Below are positions 1 to 8,876 of a stretch of 64,000 nt of DNA, one piece after another; positions within the stretch are counted from its first letter, which is position 1; the number at the start of each line of letters is the position of its first letter. The position numbers and the translations under genes were made by a program. Under the pieces are notes generated by a model, which was not told the DNA's origin, ran no database searches, and saw nothing but the letters and a program-made list of their open reading frames with translations. Source of the DNA: Kosakonia sp. H02 (GTDB lineage Bacteria; Pseudomonadota; Gammaproteobacteria; Enterobacterales; Enterobacteriaceae); the NCBI GenBank assembly GCA_030704225.1, contig CP131915.1:3534001-3598000 (forward strand), written 5' to 3'.

Positions 1-72
1 TCGGTGAATATTCACTGCAAGCGGGTACAGGAAGACTTTAAACGGCATGTTGATGCATTAAAGAGGGCTTAG
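1..72 (+). CDS. 3' end of an unidentified gene (partial)
   Basis: Frame 1 is open from the window edge through 23 codons to a TAG at 70-72. The next gene starts at ATG 74, one base after this stop, so the two are probably co-transcribed and translationally coupled. The visible tail is basic and polar, with residues such as KRVQEDFKRH near the end. Too little is present to name a family. It could also be a chance open frame, but the tight spacing and the Shine-Dalgarno-like AGAGGG inside it, which would serve the next gene, favour a real upstream partner. Confidence 0.5.
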   Translation, partial: SVNIHCKRVQEDFKRHVDALKRA

Positions 73-73
73 G

Positions 74-844
74 ATGGGCACAGCGATATTCATGGTTCTG
101 ATGGTTTGCGGCTACTGGTACACCTCGCACGATCTCTCTACACGCTTTAAATTCAAACGCAGCTTCGGCTGGGATGTCTACTTTTTGGTCGCTCTCTACG
201 GCTGCGTGTTCGTGTTGCAGGGGATCATCGCGACGGCGTTTTTATGGTTCTGCTTGCTGATAAGTTCAGCCGTAATGAACGCCCTGCCCGGCGTCTTTGG
301 CCCGGAGCAACACCACCTGCATATGACGTTTATGAACTGGACCTTTTTAGGCATTCAGGCTCCGGTAGTCATCATGCTGACTTTCGCCGTGCTGTTTTGC
401 CTGTGGCGATCGAACTGGTCCGGCAGCGCCCGCCTGGATATCTCCGGGCGTAGGGAATTGTATAAACATTTGTCCCGCGCCAATGGCGTTGAAGGGCTGA
501 TTTATCAATGTATGGAGCGCGGCGATCTGGCCTGGATCACCCTCAAATCCCAGCGTATTTACATTGGGATGATCCATACCGCCACGTTTGATGTGGCCGA
601 TGCGAATAACATCGTGCTGATCCCAATGCTGAGCGGTTATCGCGATCACGAGACGCTGGATCTGCGGGTAGAGCACAACTACAGCGCCTGGTACGACGCG
701 CATAATATCGATCTGGCTTCAGAACCGCTCTCCGCGCTGGATTTCCGCAAAGTGCTGCTGCTGTCGCAAGTCGAAAGTTTATCCCTGTTCCACCCTTCCC
801 AGGTGATGGCGATGGGCATTAATAAACTGAGCGTAGATGAGTAA
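74..844 (+). CDS. Membrane protein of unknown function with a cytoplasmic beta-rich C-terminal domain
   Basis: A 256-residue protein that I do not recognise by name. Hydrophobic stretches at about residues 1-16, 35-68 and 91-111 suggest three or four membrane segments near the N-terminus. The remainder is soluble and contains an alternating pattern around residues 150-200 (WITLKSQRIYIGMI, then IVLIPMLSGYRD). A strand carrying L-K-x-x-x-x-Y-x-G followed by a second strand ending in P-x-L-S-G-Y-R-D recalls Sm-like small beta barrels, but that is a pattern judgement only. The ATG at 74 has AGAGGG upstream and lies one base after the stop of the preceding partial frame. No catalytic residues can be assigned. 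Confidence 0.7.
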   Translation: MGTAIFMVLMVCGYWYTSHDLSTRFKFKRSFGWDVYFLVALYGCVFVLQGIIATAFLWFCLLISSAVMNALPGVFGPEQHHLHMTFMNWTFLGIQAPVVIMLTFAVLFCLWRSNWSGSARLDISGRRELYKHLSRANGVEGLIYQCMERGDLAWITLKSQRIYIGMIHTATFDVADANNIVLIPMLSGYRDHETLDLRVEHNYSAWYDAHNIDLASEPLSALDFRKVLLLSQVESLSLFHPSQVMAMGINKLSVDE

Positions 845-927
845 TTAACGGCTAAGGGATTAGCTTTATTTCGATATCCTTACGCGCGGCGAAACCGCGG
901 CAACCGCAGACAGCGCACAACTCAGTT

Positions 928-1251
928 TCAGACCCAGTCTTCAATCGTGCAATCCAGTGGCCGGAGCGGGGGTGTGATCCGGCCAATCTCTTCTTCAATA
1001 TTGAATTCCGTCAGATCTTCCGCCGTGGCGAGCAGGTAAGTGTGCCCTTCCGGCGATAGCCATTCGGTAATGAAATATTGCTCCTTGCGCGAGAGCTCGA
1101 TTTTCTTTTTCCCTGCCCTGTCAAAGAACTGACCGTAACGCTCATCATGTTTTGACAGGTTCAACCCCATTGACGGGTAGACGCCGCGCCACACTTCACC
1201 GTGATGTTTGCCGCCTAGCACAAGATACTCCTGCATTATCTTCTTGCTCAT
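928..1251 (-). CDS. Small soluble protein of unknown function
   Basis: A 107-residue, charged protein with no signal peptide or membrane segment. The N-terminus carries YLVLGGKHHGEVW, which resembles the GG-x-x-HG opening of several small phage- or island-associated proteins, though I cannot assign a family. The C-terminus is acidic (EFNIEEEIGRI). It is convergent with the membrane protein at 74-844 and divergent from the antiporter at 1397. Start ATG at 1251 has GAGGAGCGC directly upstream on the minus strand, a good ribosome site. Function unknown; the frame looks real because of the ribosome site and the lack of any competing gene. Confidence 0.6.
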   Translation of the reverse strand: MSKKIMQEYLVLGGKHHGEVWRGVYPSMGLNLSKHDERYGQFFDRAGKKKIELSRKEQYFITEWLSPEGHTYLLATAEDLTEFNIEEEIGRITPPLRPLDCTIEDWV

Positions 1252-1396
1252 TTGCGCTCCTCGTTAAGGTCTTTCCCTAAGCGTAGCCAAAGAGCGGCGC
1301 TTGCACATTCACCCTTGCAGGCCTGGTGCAGACCTTTTTCAGCAACTATAACTTTTAAGACACTATTCAGGATGAATCGTCGTGTTGTGGAGGAGT

Positions 1397-2731
1397 ATGA
1401 GTTATTTGATGTGGATGGCGGCCACGGGTGGCCTGTTACTGTTGATGTCCTTGTCGTATGGCTGGATTAGCCGGGTACCGATTCCCGTTTTCGGGCTCTA
1501 TTTAATCGTCGGTATTATCTGCGGCCCCTGGGAGATGGGCATCCTGAACATTGATATTGCGGCGCATGCGCACCTGACCAGCCGCATTACCGAAATCGCC
1601 ATGGCGGCCTCGCTGTTTATCACCGGGCTGAAAATTCGCCTGCCGCTCACCTCTCCTTACTGGAAGATGGGCATCAAGCTGGCGCTGCCCGCTATGCTGT
1701 TGACCATTGGCGGGATTATGGTCGCCGCGCATTATCTTATTAATCTCTCATGGCCGTTATCGCTGGCGCTGGGCGCTATTTTGGCACCAACCGATCCGGT
1801 GCTGGCAAGCCTGGTGGCTATCAATGACGCACGGGATGACGATCAGCTACGCATCGCGTTGTCCAGCGAGGCGGGCCTCAATGACGGCACGGCGTTACCT
1901 TTTTTGATGCTGGCGCTTATCTGGTATCAGGCCGACGGTGCGCCAACATCTGAAGAACTCTTGAAATGGTTTAGCGTCGATTTGGTGTGGGCCCTGGTCG
2001 GCGGGCTGTTAATCGGTTTCTTTCTGGGCAGGGTGGTGGGTATTATCGCCACCCGCTCACGCCATGCGCAGGGAGAAGTTGCGCCCAGTGATTTCATCGC
2101 CCTTGCGCTGATTTGCCTGAGCTTTTCCCTGGCGATAGCGGTGAGTGCTTCCGGCTTTCTCGCCGCGTTTGCGGCCGGCATTGGCTTACGCAGCGCGGAG
2201 GTGAGCGTGCAGAAACGTCATGCCGACCCGGAAGATGACCATGATTTGCCGGCAGAGATGCAGGTTAATCCGCATATGCGCCACGCGCTGGAGGAGCAAA
2301 ATCCGATTAAATCCGTGGGGTTGGTAATCGGGGATGCGCTCTCCTTTGGTGATACTGTGGAGCGTCTGCTGGCGGCGCTGCTGGTGATTGTGCTGGGGGT
2401 GACGCTTTCGCAGCACTGGGATGCGCACGCGCTGGTGCTGGCATTCATCGTTTTTGTCGTGATCAGGCCGCTATCGGTATTGATTGTCACCCTGCGCGAC
2501 GGCAGTTCGTGGTTTCATCGCGTCAGCCTGGGCTGGCTGGGTATTCGCGGCATTGGCAGCCTTAATTATATTGCTTATGCCTATGTTCACGGCTTGCAGG
2601 GCGCAGATGCCAATATTGTGGCGGATATCGCTATCACCATTGTGACCCTGAGCGTGCTGCTGCACGGTATCTCCGTAACGCCGCTGCTGACCGTACGGCG
2701 GAAGAAAAAACAGCGTTCGCAAAACAAATAA
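1397..2731 (+). CDS. CPA1-family cation/proton antiporter (NhaP-like)
   Basis: A 444-residue inner-membrane protein, hydrophobic almost throughout with about 12 membrane segments, consistent with monovalent cation/proton antiporters. Family signatures are visible: LAPTDPVLASLVA around residues 125-140 and SEAGLNDGTALPF around residues 160-172, the paired acidic motifs that form the ion site in CPA1 exchangers. A charged loop (RHADPEDDHD) near residue 275 is cytoplasmic. The frame is open further upstream to 1382 (GTG), and ATG codons at 1397, 1409 and 1415 are all possible; GGAGG at 1389-1393 is close to 1397, so the exact start is uncertain. The likely role is Na+ or K+ export and pH homeostasis. 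It is followed by a porin gene in the same direction after 176 bp. Confidence 0.85.
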   Translation: MSYLMWMAATGGLLLLMSLSYGWISRVPIPVFGLYLIVGIICGPWEMGILNIDIAAHAHLTSRITEIAMAASLFITGLKIRLPLTSPYWKMGIKLALPAMLLTIGGIMVAAHYLINLSWPLSLALGAILAPTDPVLASLVAINDARDDDQLRIALSSEAGLNDGTALPFLMLALIWYQADGAPTSEELLKWFSVDLVWALVGGLLIGFFLGRVVGIIATRSRHAQGEVAPSDFIALALICLSFSLAIAVSASGFLAAFAAGIGLRSAEVSVQKRHADPEDDHDLPAEMQVNPHMRHALEEQNPIKSVGLVIGDALSFGDTVERLLAALLVIVLGVTLSQHWDAHALVLAFIVFVVIRPLSVLIVTLRDGSSWFHRVSLGWLGIRGIGSLNYIAYAYVHGLQGADANIVADIAITIVTLSVLLHGISVTPLLTVRRKKKQRSQNK

Positions 2732-2907
2732 ATCACTGCGCCGCAAACCACTAAAACAGGCAAAGTGGAATCCTGTGAATGCAATTTTGCGGTGCCGATC
2801 AAATTTTTTCGCCAAGAAAAACTTACTCGCACGAATCTATAAAACCCACCTCGCCAGATTATTACACTCAAAACTCCATCAACACCGACTTAAGAAGAAT
2901 AAATAAA

Positions 2908-4245
2908 ATGAAATATAAAGAAACAGTGGCGAAACATCCCGCATTATCCGGTATTGCCGGAGCATTACTCCTGACCATGCCGTGCCTTGCACAGGCTGCC
3001 GACGCCTTCAGTGCCGACTCACCGTGGATGTTCGGCGACTGGGGCGGTACCCGCTCCGAACTGAAAGATCAGGGCGTCGATTTTCAGCTTGGCTACACGC
3101 TGGAAGCGGCCTCCAATCTGGCGGGCGGTTATAACACATCAACCACTGCCCGCTATAGCGATCAGCAGGCATTCGGCGTCACGCTCGATCTCGAAAAACT
3201 GCTTAACTGGCAGGATGCCGAGTTCCAGATGACCATTACCAACCGTGACGGGCAAAACGTTTCCGATCAGGTAGCGGATCCGCGAACCGGTATGCTCTCT
3301 TCCACGCAGGAAGTCTACGGCCGCGGCCAAACCTGGCGTCTGACCCAGTTCTGGCTGCGCAAAGGCTTTTTTGACGATGTGCTGGATGTCAAAGCGGGTC
3401 GCGTCACCGTTGGCGAAGATTTCGATAACTTCGACAGCAAGTTTCAGAACCTGGCGTTCGGCAGTGGTCAGGCGGGCAACTGGCGCGGCGATCACTGGTA
3501 TAACTGGCCAGTCTCCCAGTGGGGCGGACGCGTGCGTATCAACTTTACGCCTGAGGTCTTTATGCAGGTGGGTTTCTATAACCAGAACCCATACAACTAC
3601 GATCGCGGGGATGGCTTCCGCATGGAATTCAACCCGACGGAAGGCAACCTGGTGCCAGTCGAACTGGGCTGGCAACCGCAGCTTGGCGCGGACAAATTGC
3701 CGGGTAATTACCGCATCGGCTATTACTACTCCTCAACGCACGATGATGTCTATGGCTCATGGCGCAACGGCAGTTACGGTGACACCGCCCACTCTTATGG
3801 CGGCTACATTCTTGCGCAGCAGCAGTTGACCGCGCAGGGCGGTTCCAGCGATCGCGGTATCACGCTGACCGTTCAGGCGGTGATGAACGATCATAAGACC
3901 TCCAAAACCGATAACTATCAATCCGTTGCATTGACCTGGAAAGGGCCGTTTGACGCGCGCCCGCAGGATGAAATTGGCGTTGCCGCTGGCCGTGTTCATG
4001 TGAATTCGTCCTATACCAACATGCTGGAAAACGAGAACCGCCTCAACGGCCAGACCGACTATAACAGCCTGGCGTATCTGCCGATTCAGGATGGCTCAGA
4101 GTACAACTACGAAATCTATTACAATGTCCAGGCGACAAATTGGTTGCAGATTCGTCCTAATCTGCAATATATCTCTGCACCGGGTGCAGTAGATAAAGTG
4201 GATGATGCGTTTGTTGGCGGCATTAGCGCAAACGTCGAGTTCTAA
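2908..4245 (+). CDS. OprB-family carbohydrate-selective porin
   Basis: Outer-membrane beta-barrel porin of 445 residues. The frame is open to 2779, but ATG 2908 begins a typical signal peptide ending LAQA at residue 30, so 2908 is chosen. The mature start DSPWMFGDWGG-T-R is the hallmark of OprB, the glucose-inducible porin family of Pseudomonas. The body is rich in alternating aromatic and polar residues and ends in aromatic Phe (VEF), as barrel proteins do for BAM recognition. Known role of the family: diffusion of glucose and other sugars across the outer membrane. It is a monocistronic gene with its own strong terminator. OprB-type porins are not part of the E. coli K-12 core at this locus, so this is an accessory gene here; specificity cannot be read from the sequence. 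Confidence 0.88.
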   Translation: MKYKETVAKHPALSGIAGALLLTMPCLAQAADAFSADSPWMFGDWGGTRSELKDQGVDFQLGYTLEAASNLAGGYNTSTTARYSDQQAFGVTLDLEKLLNWQDAEFQMTITNRDGQNVSDQVADPRTGMLSSTQEVYGRGQTWRLTQFWLRKGFFDDVLDVKAGRVTVGEDFDNFDSKFQNLAFGSGQAGNWRGDHWYNWPVSQWGGRVRINFTPEVFMQVGFYNQNPYNYDRGDGFRMEFNPTEGNLVPVELGWQPQLGADKLPGNYRIGYYYSSTHDDVYGSWRNGSYGDTAHSYGGYILAQQQLTAQGGSSDRGITLTVQAVMNDHKTSKTDNYQSVALTWKGPFDARPQDEIGVAAGRVHVNSSYTNMLENENRLNGQTDYNSLAYLPIQDGSEYNYEIYYNVQATNWLQIRPNLQYISAPGAVDKVDDAFVGGISANVEF

Positions 4246-4261
4246 GCATTACGCCGGACAT

Positions 4262-4289
4262 AAATCCACGCTGCGGCGTGGATTTTTTT
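4262..4289 (+). terminator. Rho-independent terminator of the porin gene
   Basis: A perfect 10-bp stem (AAATCCACGC at 4262-4271 with GCGTGGATTT at 4276-4285), a TGCG tetraloop and a run of seven T residues ending at 4289. Confidence 0.92.
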
Positions 4290-4435
4290 GTATTGTCGAG
4301 TACACAGCCCACCTTTTGATTATTTGTGCGTTTTTTTTCGCGAAAACCCGCCTAAGATTCATTTAAGAGAACCGAAATGTAATACTCGCTGCCCATTATA
4401 ATTTAATAACACCCGCGTTTTTTGAGGGGTTTCTT

Positions 4436-5302
4436 ATGCGTGATTTTATATCCGACCTCCTTTTTTGGCTCGAAAAAAATTTAGAGCAACCCCTCTCTAT
4501 TGAAATCATTGAAAAAAGAGCGGGCTATAGCCGCTGGCATTTACAACGTATTTTTCGCGAGGTGACGGGTATACCGATGGCAACGTATATTAGACGACGC
4601 CGCTTATGTAAAGCCGCCACCGCGCTGAAAATATCCAGCGATTCAATATTAAATATTGCGCTTCGCTACCGATTTAACACCCAGCAGAGCTTTAATCGGC
4701 GTTTTAAAGATCATTTCGGCATGGCTCCTGGTATCTGGCGTAGTGAAGAGACCTGGGACTTCTCCAAACTGGCTCCGCCAATAAAAATGACGAAACCTGA
4801 CTCACCTGCCCCCAAACTACGGGAAATGGAGCCCTGCGAGATTGCAGTAAAGACTTACGAACGCATGTTGTCCCTTGAAGCACTGGATAATCCGGACACG
4901 ATGACGGCGCTTGAGTTAACGACGTTAAGCGCCTTTATCAATGACACCCCTTTAAGTGAGGATAAGCTATTTATCTTCACTAATTATTTCCATGTGAAAC
5001 ATCCTGGCGAATTTGGTGTTACCTACGAATTTTCCACCGGCAATTGTCATAGCGTCTTTAAACCCAACGGCAATAAATTAATCATCAAGAAAATTAAAAA
5101 AGGAAAATACTTATCTTTTCATTGGCAGGGCACACTGTCGGATCACAGCCGCTTTGTGGAAAACATTTATCATTACGCATTACCGCAAACGTCCCATTGC
5201 CGCAGACATGAAAGCGACATTAATATTATCAGTACCCACGGCGCGACCAACATTGATAACGAGACCATACTCAGCGGTGAGTATCTTATTCCAGTGATTT
5301 GA
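4436..5302 (+). CDS. AraC/XylS-family regulator, Rob-like
   Basis: A 288-residue regulator. Residues 1-105 form two helix-turn-helix motifs of the MarA/SoxS/Rob type (GYSRWHLQRIFREVTG and the downstream YRFNTQQSFNRRFK). The rest is a Rob-like C-terminal domain of the GyrI-like superfamily, ending in GEYLIPVI, comparable to the Rob C-terminus. Rob itself is encoded elsewhere in enterobacteria, so this is a paralogue that may respond to a small ligand. It has a clear ribosome site (GAGGGG, six bases before ATG) and a TATAAT at 4397-4402 without a good -35, typical of activator-dependent promoters. The coding region is noticeably AT-richer than mutS or rpoS, which suggests horizontal acquisition. 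It may control the downstream membrane protein gene or the porin; that is inference. Confidence 0.85.
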   Translation: MRDFISDLLFWLEKNLEQPLSIEIIEKRAGYSRWHLQRIFREVTGIPMATYIRRRRLCKAATALKISSDSILNIALRYRFNTQQSFNRRFKDHFGMAPGIWRSEETWDFSKLAPPIKMTKPDSPAPKLREMEPCEIAVKTYERMLSLEALDNPDTMTALELTTLSAFINDTPLSEDKLFIFTNYFHVKHPGEFGVTYEFSTGNCHSVFKPNGNKLIIKKIKKGKYLSFHWQGTLSDHSRFVENIYHYALPQTSHCRRHESDINIISTHGATNIDNETILSGEYLIPVI

Positions 5303-5432
5303 TTTGGGAATCGTCCTATTTGTCGCAGAACCGCTCTATTTGTTAAAATCTGGGCGTGGTAAAGCACAAAGAGGGAAACCTGCTGTACTAATATGAATAA
5401 GAATCTTGGTTTTGACTCAACCAGTGTACAGA

Positions 5433-6029
5433 ATGCCAATTATTAAACCCATTTACCATTTCCTCCTGTTAGCCGTTGCCGTTTCGTTAGGCATGGTATG
5501 TCTCTATATTGACGTCAACGTATTTCACAATGGCTTATCTGAATTATCTGTGACTGAAATTGTCCAGGAAGCAATATTATTTGCCATCGCCATGATTTGG
5601 CTGACGCTTGCGCGCAGGCAGAAGGAATATCGTGAGCGTAATATACTGACAGCCGGTTTTTTCACCGCTATGTTGTTCCGCGAACTCGACGCGTTTTTTG
5701 ACCTTATTGCCCACGGTAGCTGGGTTTGGTTTTCATTATTAGCAGCCGCTAGCGCTATCGCCTGCGCAATGAAAAATAGAAGGCACGTACCGGGGCAAGT
5801 CATGGATTACACAGCACATACGACTTACGGCATGATGAGCGCCGGGTTAATCTGCATCCTGGTATTTTCCCGTTTATTTGGCCTGCATATTTTCTGGCAG
5901 GATGTGATGCAAGGGGAATATATCCGCATCGTGAAAAATATAGTCGAAGAAGAAACTGAATTATTTGGCTATATTCTCTGTTTGACTTCATCGGTGTTGT
6001 ATCTGTTAGAGAATAAAGCCAGGTCGTAA
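5433..6029 (+). CDS. Multispanning membrane protein of unknown function
   Basis: A 198-residue hydrophobic protein with about five or six membrane segments (approximately residues 8-30, 42-60, 75-90, 96-112, 133-150 and 175-192). A conserved-looking acidic patch (VEEETELFGY) precedes the last segment. I do not recognise the family. The frame is open upstream to a TTG at 5406; ATG 5433 is chosen because the hydrophobic N-terminus starts soon after, with GTG 5424 as an alternative. It lies 130 bp after the AraC-type regulator in the same AT-richer block, so the two may have arrived together. Confidence 0.65.
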   Translation: MPIIKPIYHFLLLAVAVSLGMVCLYIDVNVFHNGLSELSVTEIVQEAILFAIAMIWLTLARRQKEYRERNILTAGFFTAMLFRELDAFFDLIAHGSWVWFSLLAAASAIACAMKNRRHVPGQVMDYTAHTTYGMMSAGLICILVFSRLFGLHIFWQDVMQGEYIRIVKNIVEEETELFGYILCLTSSVLYLLENKARS

Positions 6030-6246
6030 TTCCCGCTTTTTATCGCCCTTTATTCAGGGCTACGTTTTGGCGATTTTAACCTGCTCCCCCTGTTTTCCTG
6101 CCCCACAGACTCCGTTATCATGCTGCCCTGGGTGCTGATGAAAGCCATACGCCCTTTCATCAGTTCCCACCAGGCTGAGCGATCGCTAACCAGAACAACA
6201 ACATGATCAACTCATTACTTTTCAAGAAAATGGACATCCCTAACTG

Positions 6247-8808
6247 ATGAGTACTATCGAGAATTTCGACGCGCATACCCCAATGATGCAGCAGTACCTG
6301 AAGCTGAAAGCGCAGCATCCGGACATTCTGCTGTTCTACCGTATGGGCGACTTCTACGAGCTGTTTTACGACGACGCCAAACGCGCGTCACAGCTGATGG
6401 ACATTTCGCTGACCAAACGCGGCGCGTCTGCGGGTGAACCCATTCCGATGGCGGGCGTGCCGCATCACGCGGTGGAAAACTATCTGGCGAAGCTGGTAAG
6501 CCTGGGTGAATCGGTCGCTATTTGCGAGCAGATTGGCGATCCCGCCACCAGCAAAGGGCCGGTGGAACGTAAAGTTGTGCGTATCGTGACGCCGGGTACC
6601 ATCAGTGATGAAGCGTTATTGCAGGAGCGCCAGGATAACCTGCTGGCGGCTATCTGGCAGGACAGTAAAGGCTTTGGTTACGCGACACTCGATATCAGCT
6701 CTGGCCGTTTTCGCGTCAGCGAACCGGCGGATCGCGACACGATGGCCGCCGAATTACAACGCACCAACCCTGCCGAACTGCTGTATGCAGAAGATTTTGC
6801 CGAGACCTCGCTGATCGAAGGCCGTCGCGGTCTGCGCCGCCGCCCGCTGTGGGAGTTCGAAATCGACACCGCACGTCAGCAATTGAATCTACAGTTTGGT
6901 ACGCGCGATCTGGTGGGTTTTGGCGTCGAAAATGCGCCGCGCGGCCTGTGCGCCGCAGGTTGTCTGCTGCAATATGTCAAAGATACGCAGCGCACCGCCC
7001 TGCCGCACATCCGCTCAATCACCATGGAACGCCAGCAGGACACCATCATTATGGATGCCGCTACGCGCCGTAACCTGGAGATCACCCAGAACCTGGCGGG
7101 CGGCATTGAGAACACGCTGGCGTCTGTACTCGACTGTACCGTCACGCCAATGGGCAGCCGCATGCTTAAACGCTGGCTCCATATGCCGGTGCGCGATACC
7201 AACGTGCTTACCGAACGCCAGCAAACCATTAGCGCGTTACAGGACAGCGCGGCGGAGCTGCAACCGGTGTTGCGCCAGGTGGGCGATCTGGAGCGTATTC
7301 TGGCGCGCCTGGCACTGCGTACCGCCCGCCCGCGTGATTTGGCGCGTATGCGGTACGCTTTTCAGCAATTACCGGAACTGCGCCGTCAGTTAGCGGACGT
7401 GGACTGCGCGCCGGTGCAGACGCTGCGTGAAAAAATGGGCGAGTTCAGCGAACTGCGCGAACTGCTGGAGCGCGCCATTATCGATGCGCCGCCGGTACTG
7501 GTGCGCGATGGCGGCGTCATTGCCCCCGGTTATAATGCGGAACTTGACGAGTGGCGCGGGCTGGCAGACGGAGCGACCGATTATCTCGATCGACTGGAGA
7601 TCCGCGAGCGCGAGCGCCTCGGGCTGGATACGCTGAAAGTCGGCTATAACGCTGTACATGGCTATTTCATCCAGATCAGCCGCGGTCAGAGCCATCTTGC
7701 TCCGATTCACTATGTCCGTCGCCAGACGCTGAAAAATGCCGAACGCTACATCATCCCTGAACTGAAAGAGTACGAAGACAAGGTTCTGACTTCCAAAGGC
7801 AAAGCGCTGGCGCTGGAAAAACAGCTTTATGACGAACTGTTCGACCTGCTGATGCCGCACCTGGCTGACCTGCAACAGAGCGCCTCGGCGCTGGCTGAAC
7901 TGGATGTTCTGGTGAATCTGGCGGAACGCGCGTACACCCTCAACTACTGCTGCCCGACCTTTAGTGACAAACCGGGTATTCGCATTAGTGAAGGGCGTCA
8001 TCCGGTAGTTGAGCAGGTGCTGAAAGAGCCGTTTATCGCCAACCCGCTTAATTTGTCGCCGCAGCGCCGGATGCTGATCATCACCGGGCCGAATATGGGC
8101 GGTAAAAGTACCTATATGCGCCAGACCGCGCTGATTGCGCTGCTGGCCTATATCGGCAGCTATGTGCCGGCACAGAAAGTGGAGATCGGGCCAATCGACC
8201 GTATTTTCACCCGCGTCGGCGCGGCGGACGATCTGGCGAGCGGGCGTTCAACCTTTATGGTTGAGATGACTGAAACCGCCAATATTTTGCATAACGCCAC
8301 GGAAAACAGCCTGGTGTTGATGGACGAGATTGGGCGCGGTACATCGACCTATGATGGCTTGTCGCTGGCCTGGGCCTGCGCGGAAAACTTGGCTAATAAA
8401 ATCAAAGCGTTGACGCTGTTTGCTACCCACTACTTTGAGCTGACGCAACTGCCAGAGAAAATGGAAGGCGTGGCGAATGTGCATCTCGACGCGCTGGAGC
8501 ATGGCGATACTATTGCCTTTATGCACAGCGTGCAGGATGGCGCAGCGAGCAAAAGTTATGGTCTGGCGGTTGCCGCACTGGCGGGTGTGCCAAAAGAGGT
8601 GATTAAACGGGCGCGCGGGAAATTGCGCGAGCTGGAAAGTTTGTCGCCCAGCGCAGCGGGAACGCAGATCGACGGCACGCAGATGTCCCTGCTCGTTCCG
8701 GCAGAAGAGACCAGCCCGGCGGTCGAAGCGCTGGAGAATCTGGACCCCGATACCCTGACGCCGCGCCAGGCGCTGGAGTGGATTTACCGGTTGAAGAACC
8801 TGGTGTAA
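6247..8808 (+). CDS. mutS: DNA mismatch repair protein MutS
   Basis: Recognises mismatches and small loops and starts methyl-directed repair with MutL and MutH. At 853 residues it equals the E. coli length. The mismatch-reading Phe-x-Glu motif is at F36-Y37-E38, and the ATPase Walker A GPNMGGKST at residues 614-622, followed by the DEIGRGTST Walker B/signature region. The C-terminal tail holds the tetramerisation and beta-clamp region. The ribosome site is weak. In E. coli the upstream neighbour is the fhlA/hyc region; here it is accessory DNA. Downstream it converges directly on rpoS. Confidence 0.99.
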   Translation: MSTIENFDAHTPMMQQYLKLKAQHPDILLFYRMGDFYELFYDDAKRASQLMDISLTKRGASAGEPIPMAGVPHHAVENYLAKLVSLGESVAICEQIGDPATSKGPVERKVVRIVTPGTISDEALLQERQDNLLAAIWQDSKGFGYATLDISSGRFRVSEPADRDTMAAELQRTNPAELLYAEDFAETSLIEGRRGLRRRPLWEFEIDTARQQLNLQFGTRDLVGFGVENAPRGLCAAGCLLQYVKDTQRTALPHIRSITMERQQDTIIMDAATRRNLEITQNLAGGIENTLASVLDCTVTPMGSRMLKRWLHMPVRDTNVLTERQQTISALQDSAAELQPVLRQVGDLERILARLALRTARPRDLARMRYAFQQLPELRRQLADVDCAPVQTLREKMGEFSELRELLERAIIDAPPVLVRDGGVIAPGYNAELDEWRGLADGATDYLDRLEIRERERLGLDTLKVGYNAVHGYFIQISRGQSHLAPIHYVRRQTLKNAERYIIPELKEYEDKVLTSKGKALALEKQLYDELFDLLMPHLADLQQSASALAELDVLVNLAERAYTLNYCCPTFSDKPGIRISEGRHPVVEQVLKEPFIANPLNLSPQRRMLIITGPNMGGKSTYMRQTALIALLAYIGSYVPAQKVEIGPIDRIFTRVGAADDLASGRSTFMVEMTETANILHNATENSLVLMDEIGRGTSTYDGLSLAWACAENLANKIKALTLFATHYFELTQLPEKMEGVANVHLDALEHGDTIAFMHSVQDGAASKSYGLAVAALAGVPKEVIKRARGKLRELESLSPSAAGTQIDGTQMSLLVPAEETSPAVEALENLDPDTLTPRQALEWIYRLKNLV

Positions 8809-8829
8809 AGAGCCGATCAGCAGGCAAAG

Positions 8830-8861
8830 AAAAAGGCCAGTCATCTGCGACCGGCCTTTTT
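8830..8861. terminator. Bidirectional terminator between mutS and rpoS
   Basis: AAAAAGGCC at 8830-8838 pairs perfectly with GGCCTTTTT at 8853-8861 around a 14-base loop. The A-run on one side and T-run on the other make it usable on both strands, serving convergent mutS and rpoS. Confidence 0.9.
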
Positions 8862-8876
8862 GACGTGAAAGGTTGC

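Noticed and set aside
2760..2790. Possible CRP site (TGTGAATGCAATTTTGCGG) upstream of the porin
   Set aside because: The right half does not match TCACA, so the similarity to a CRP site is too weak.
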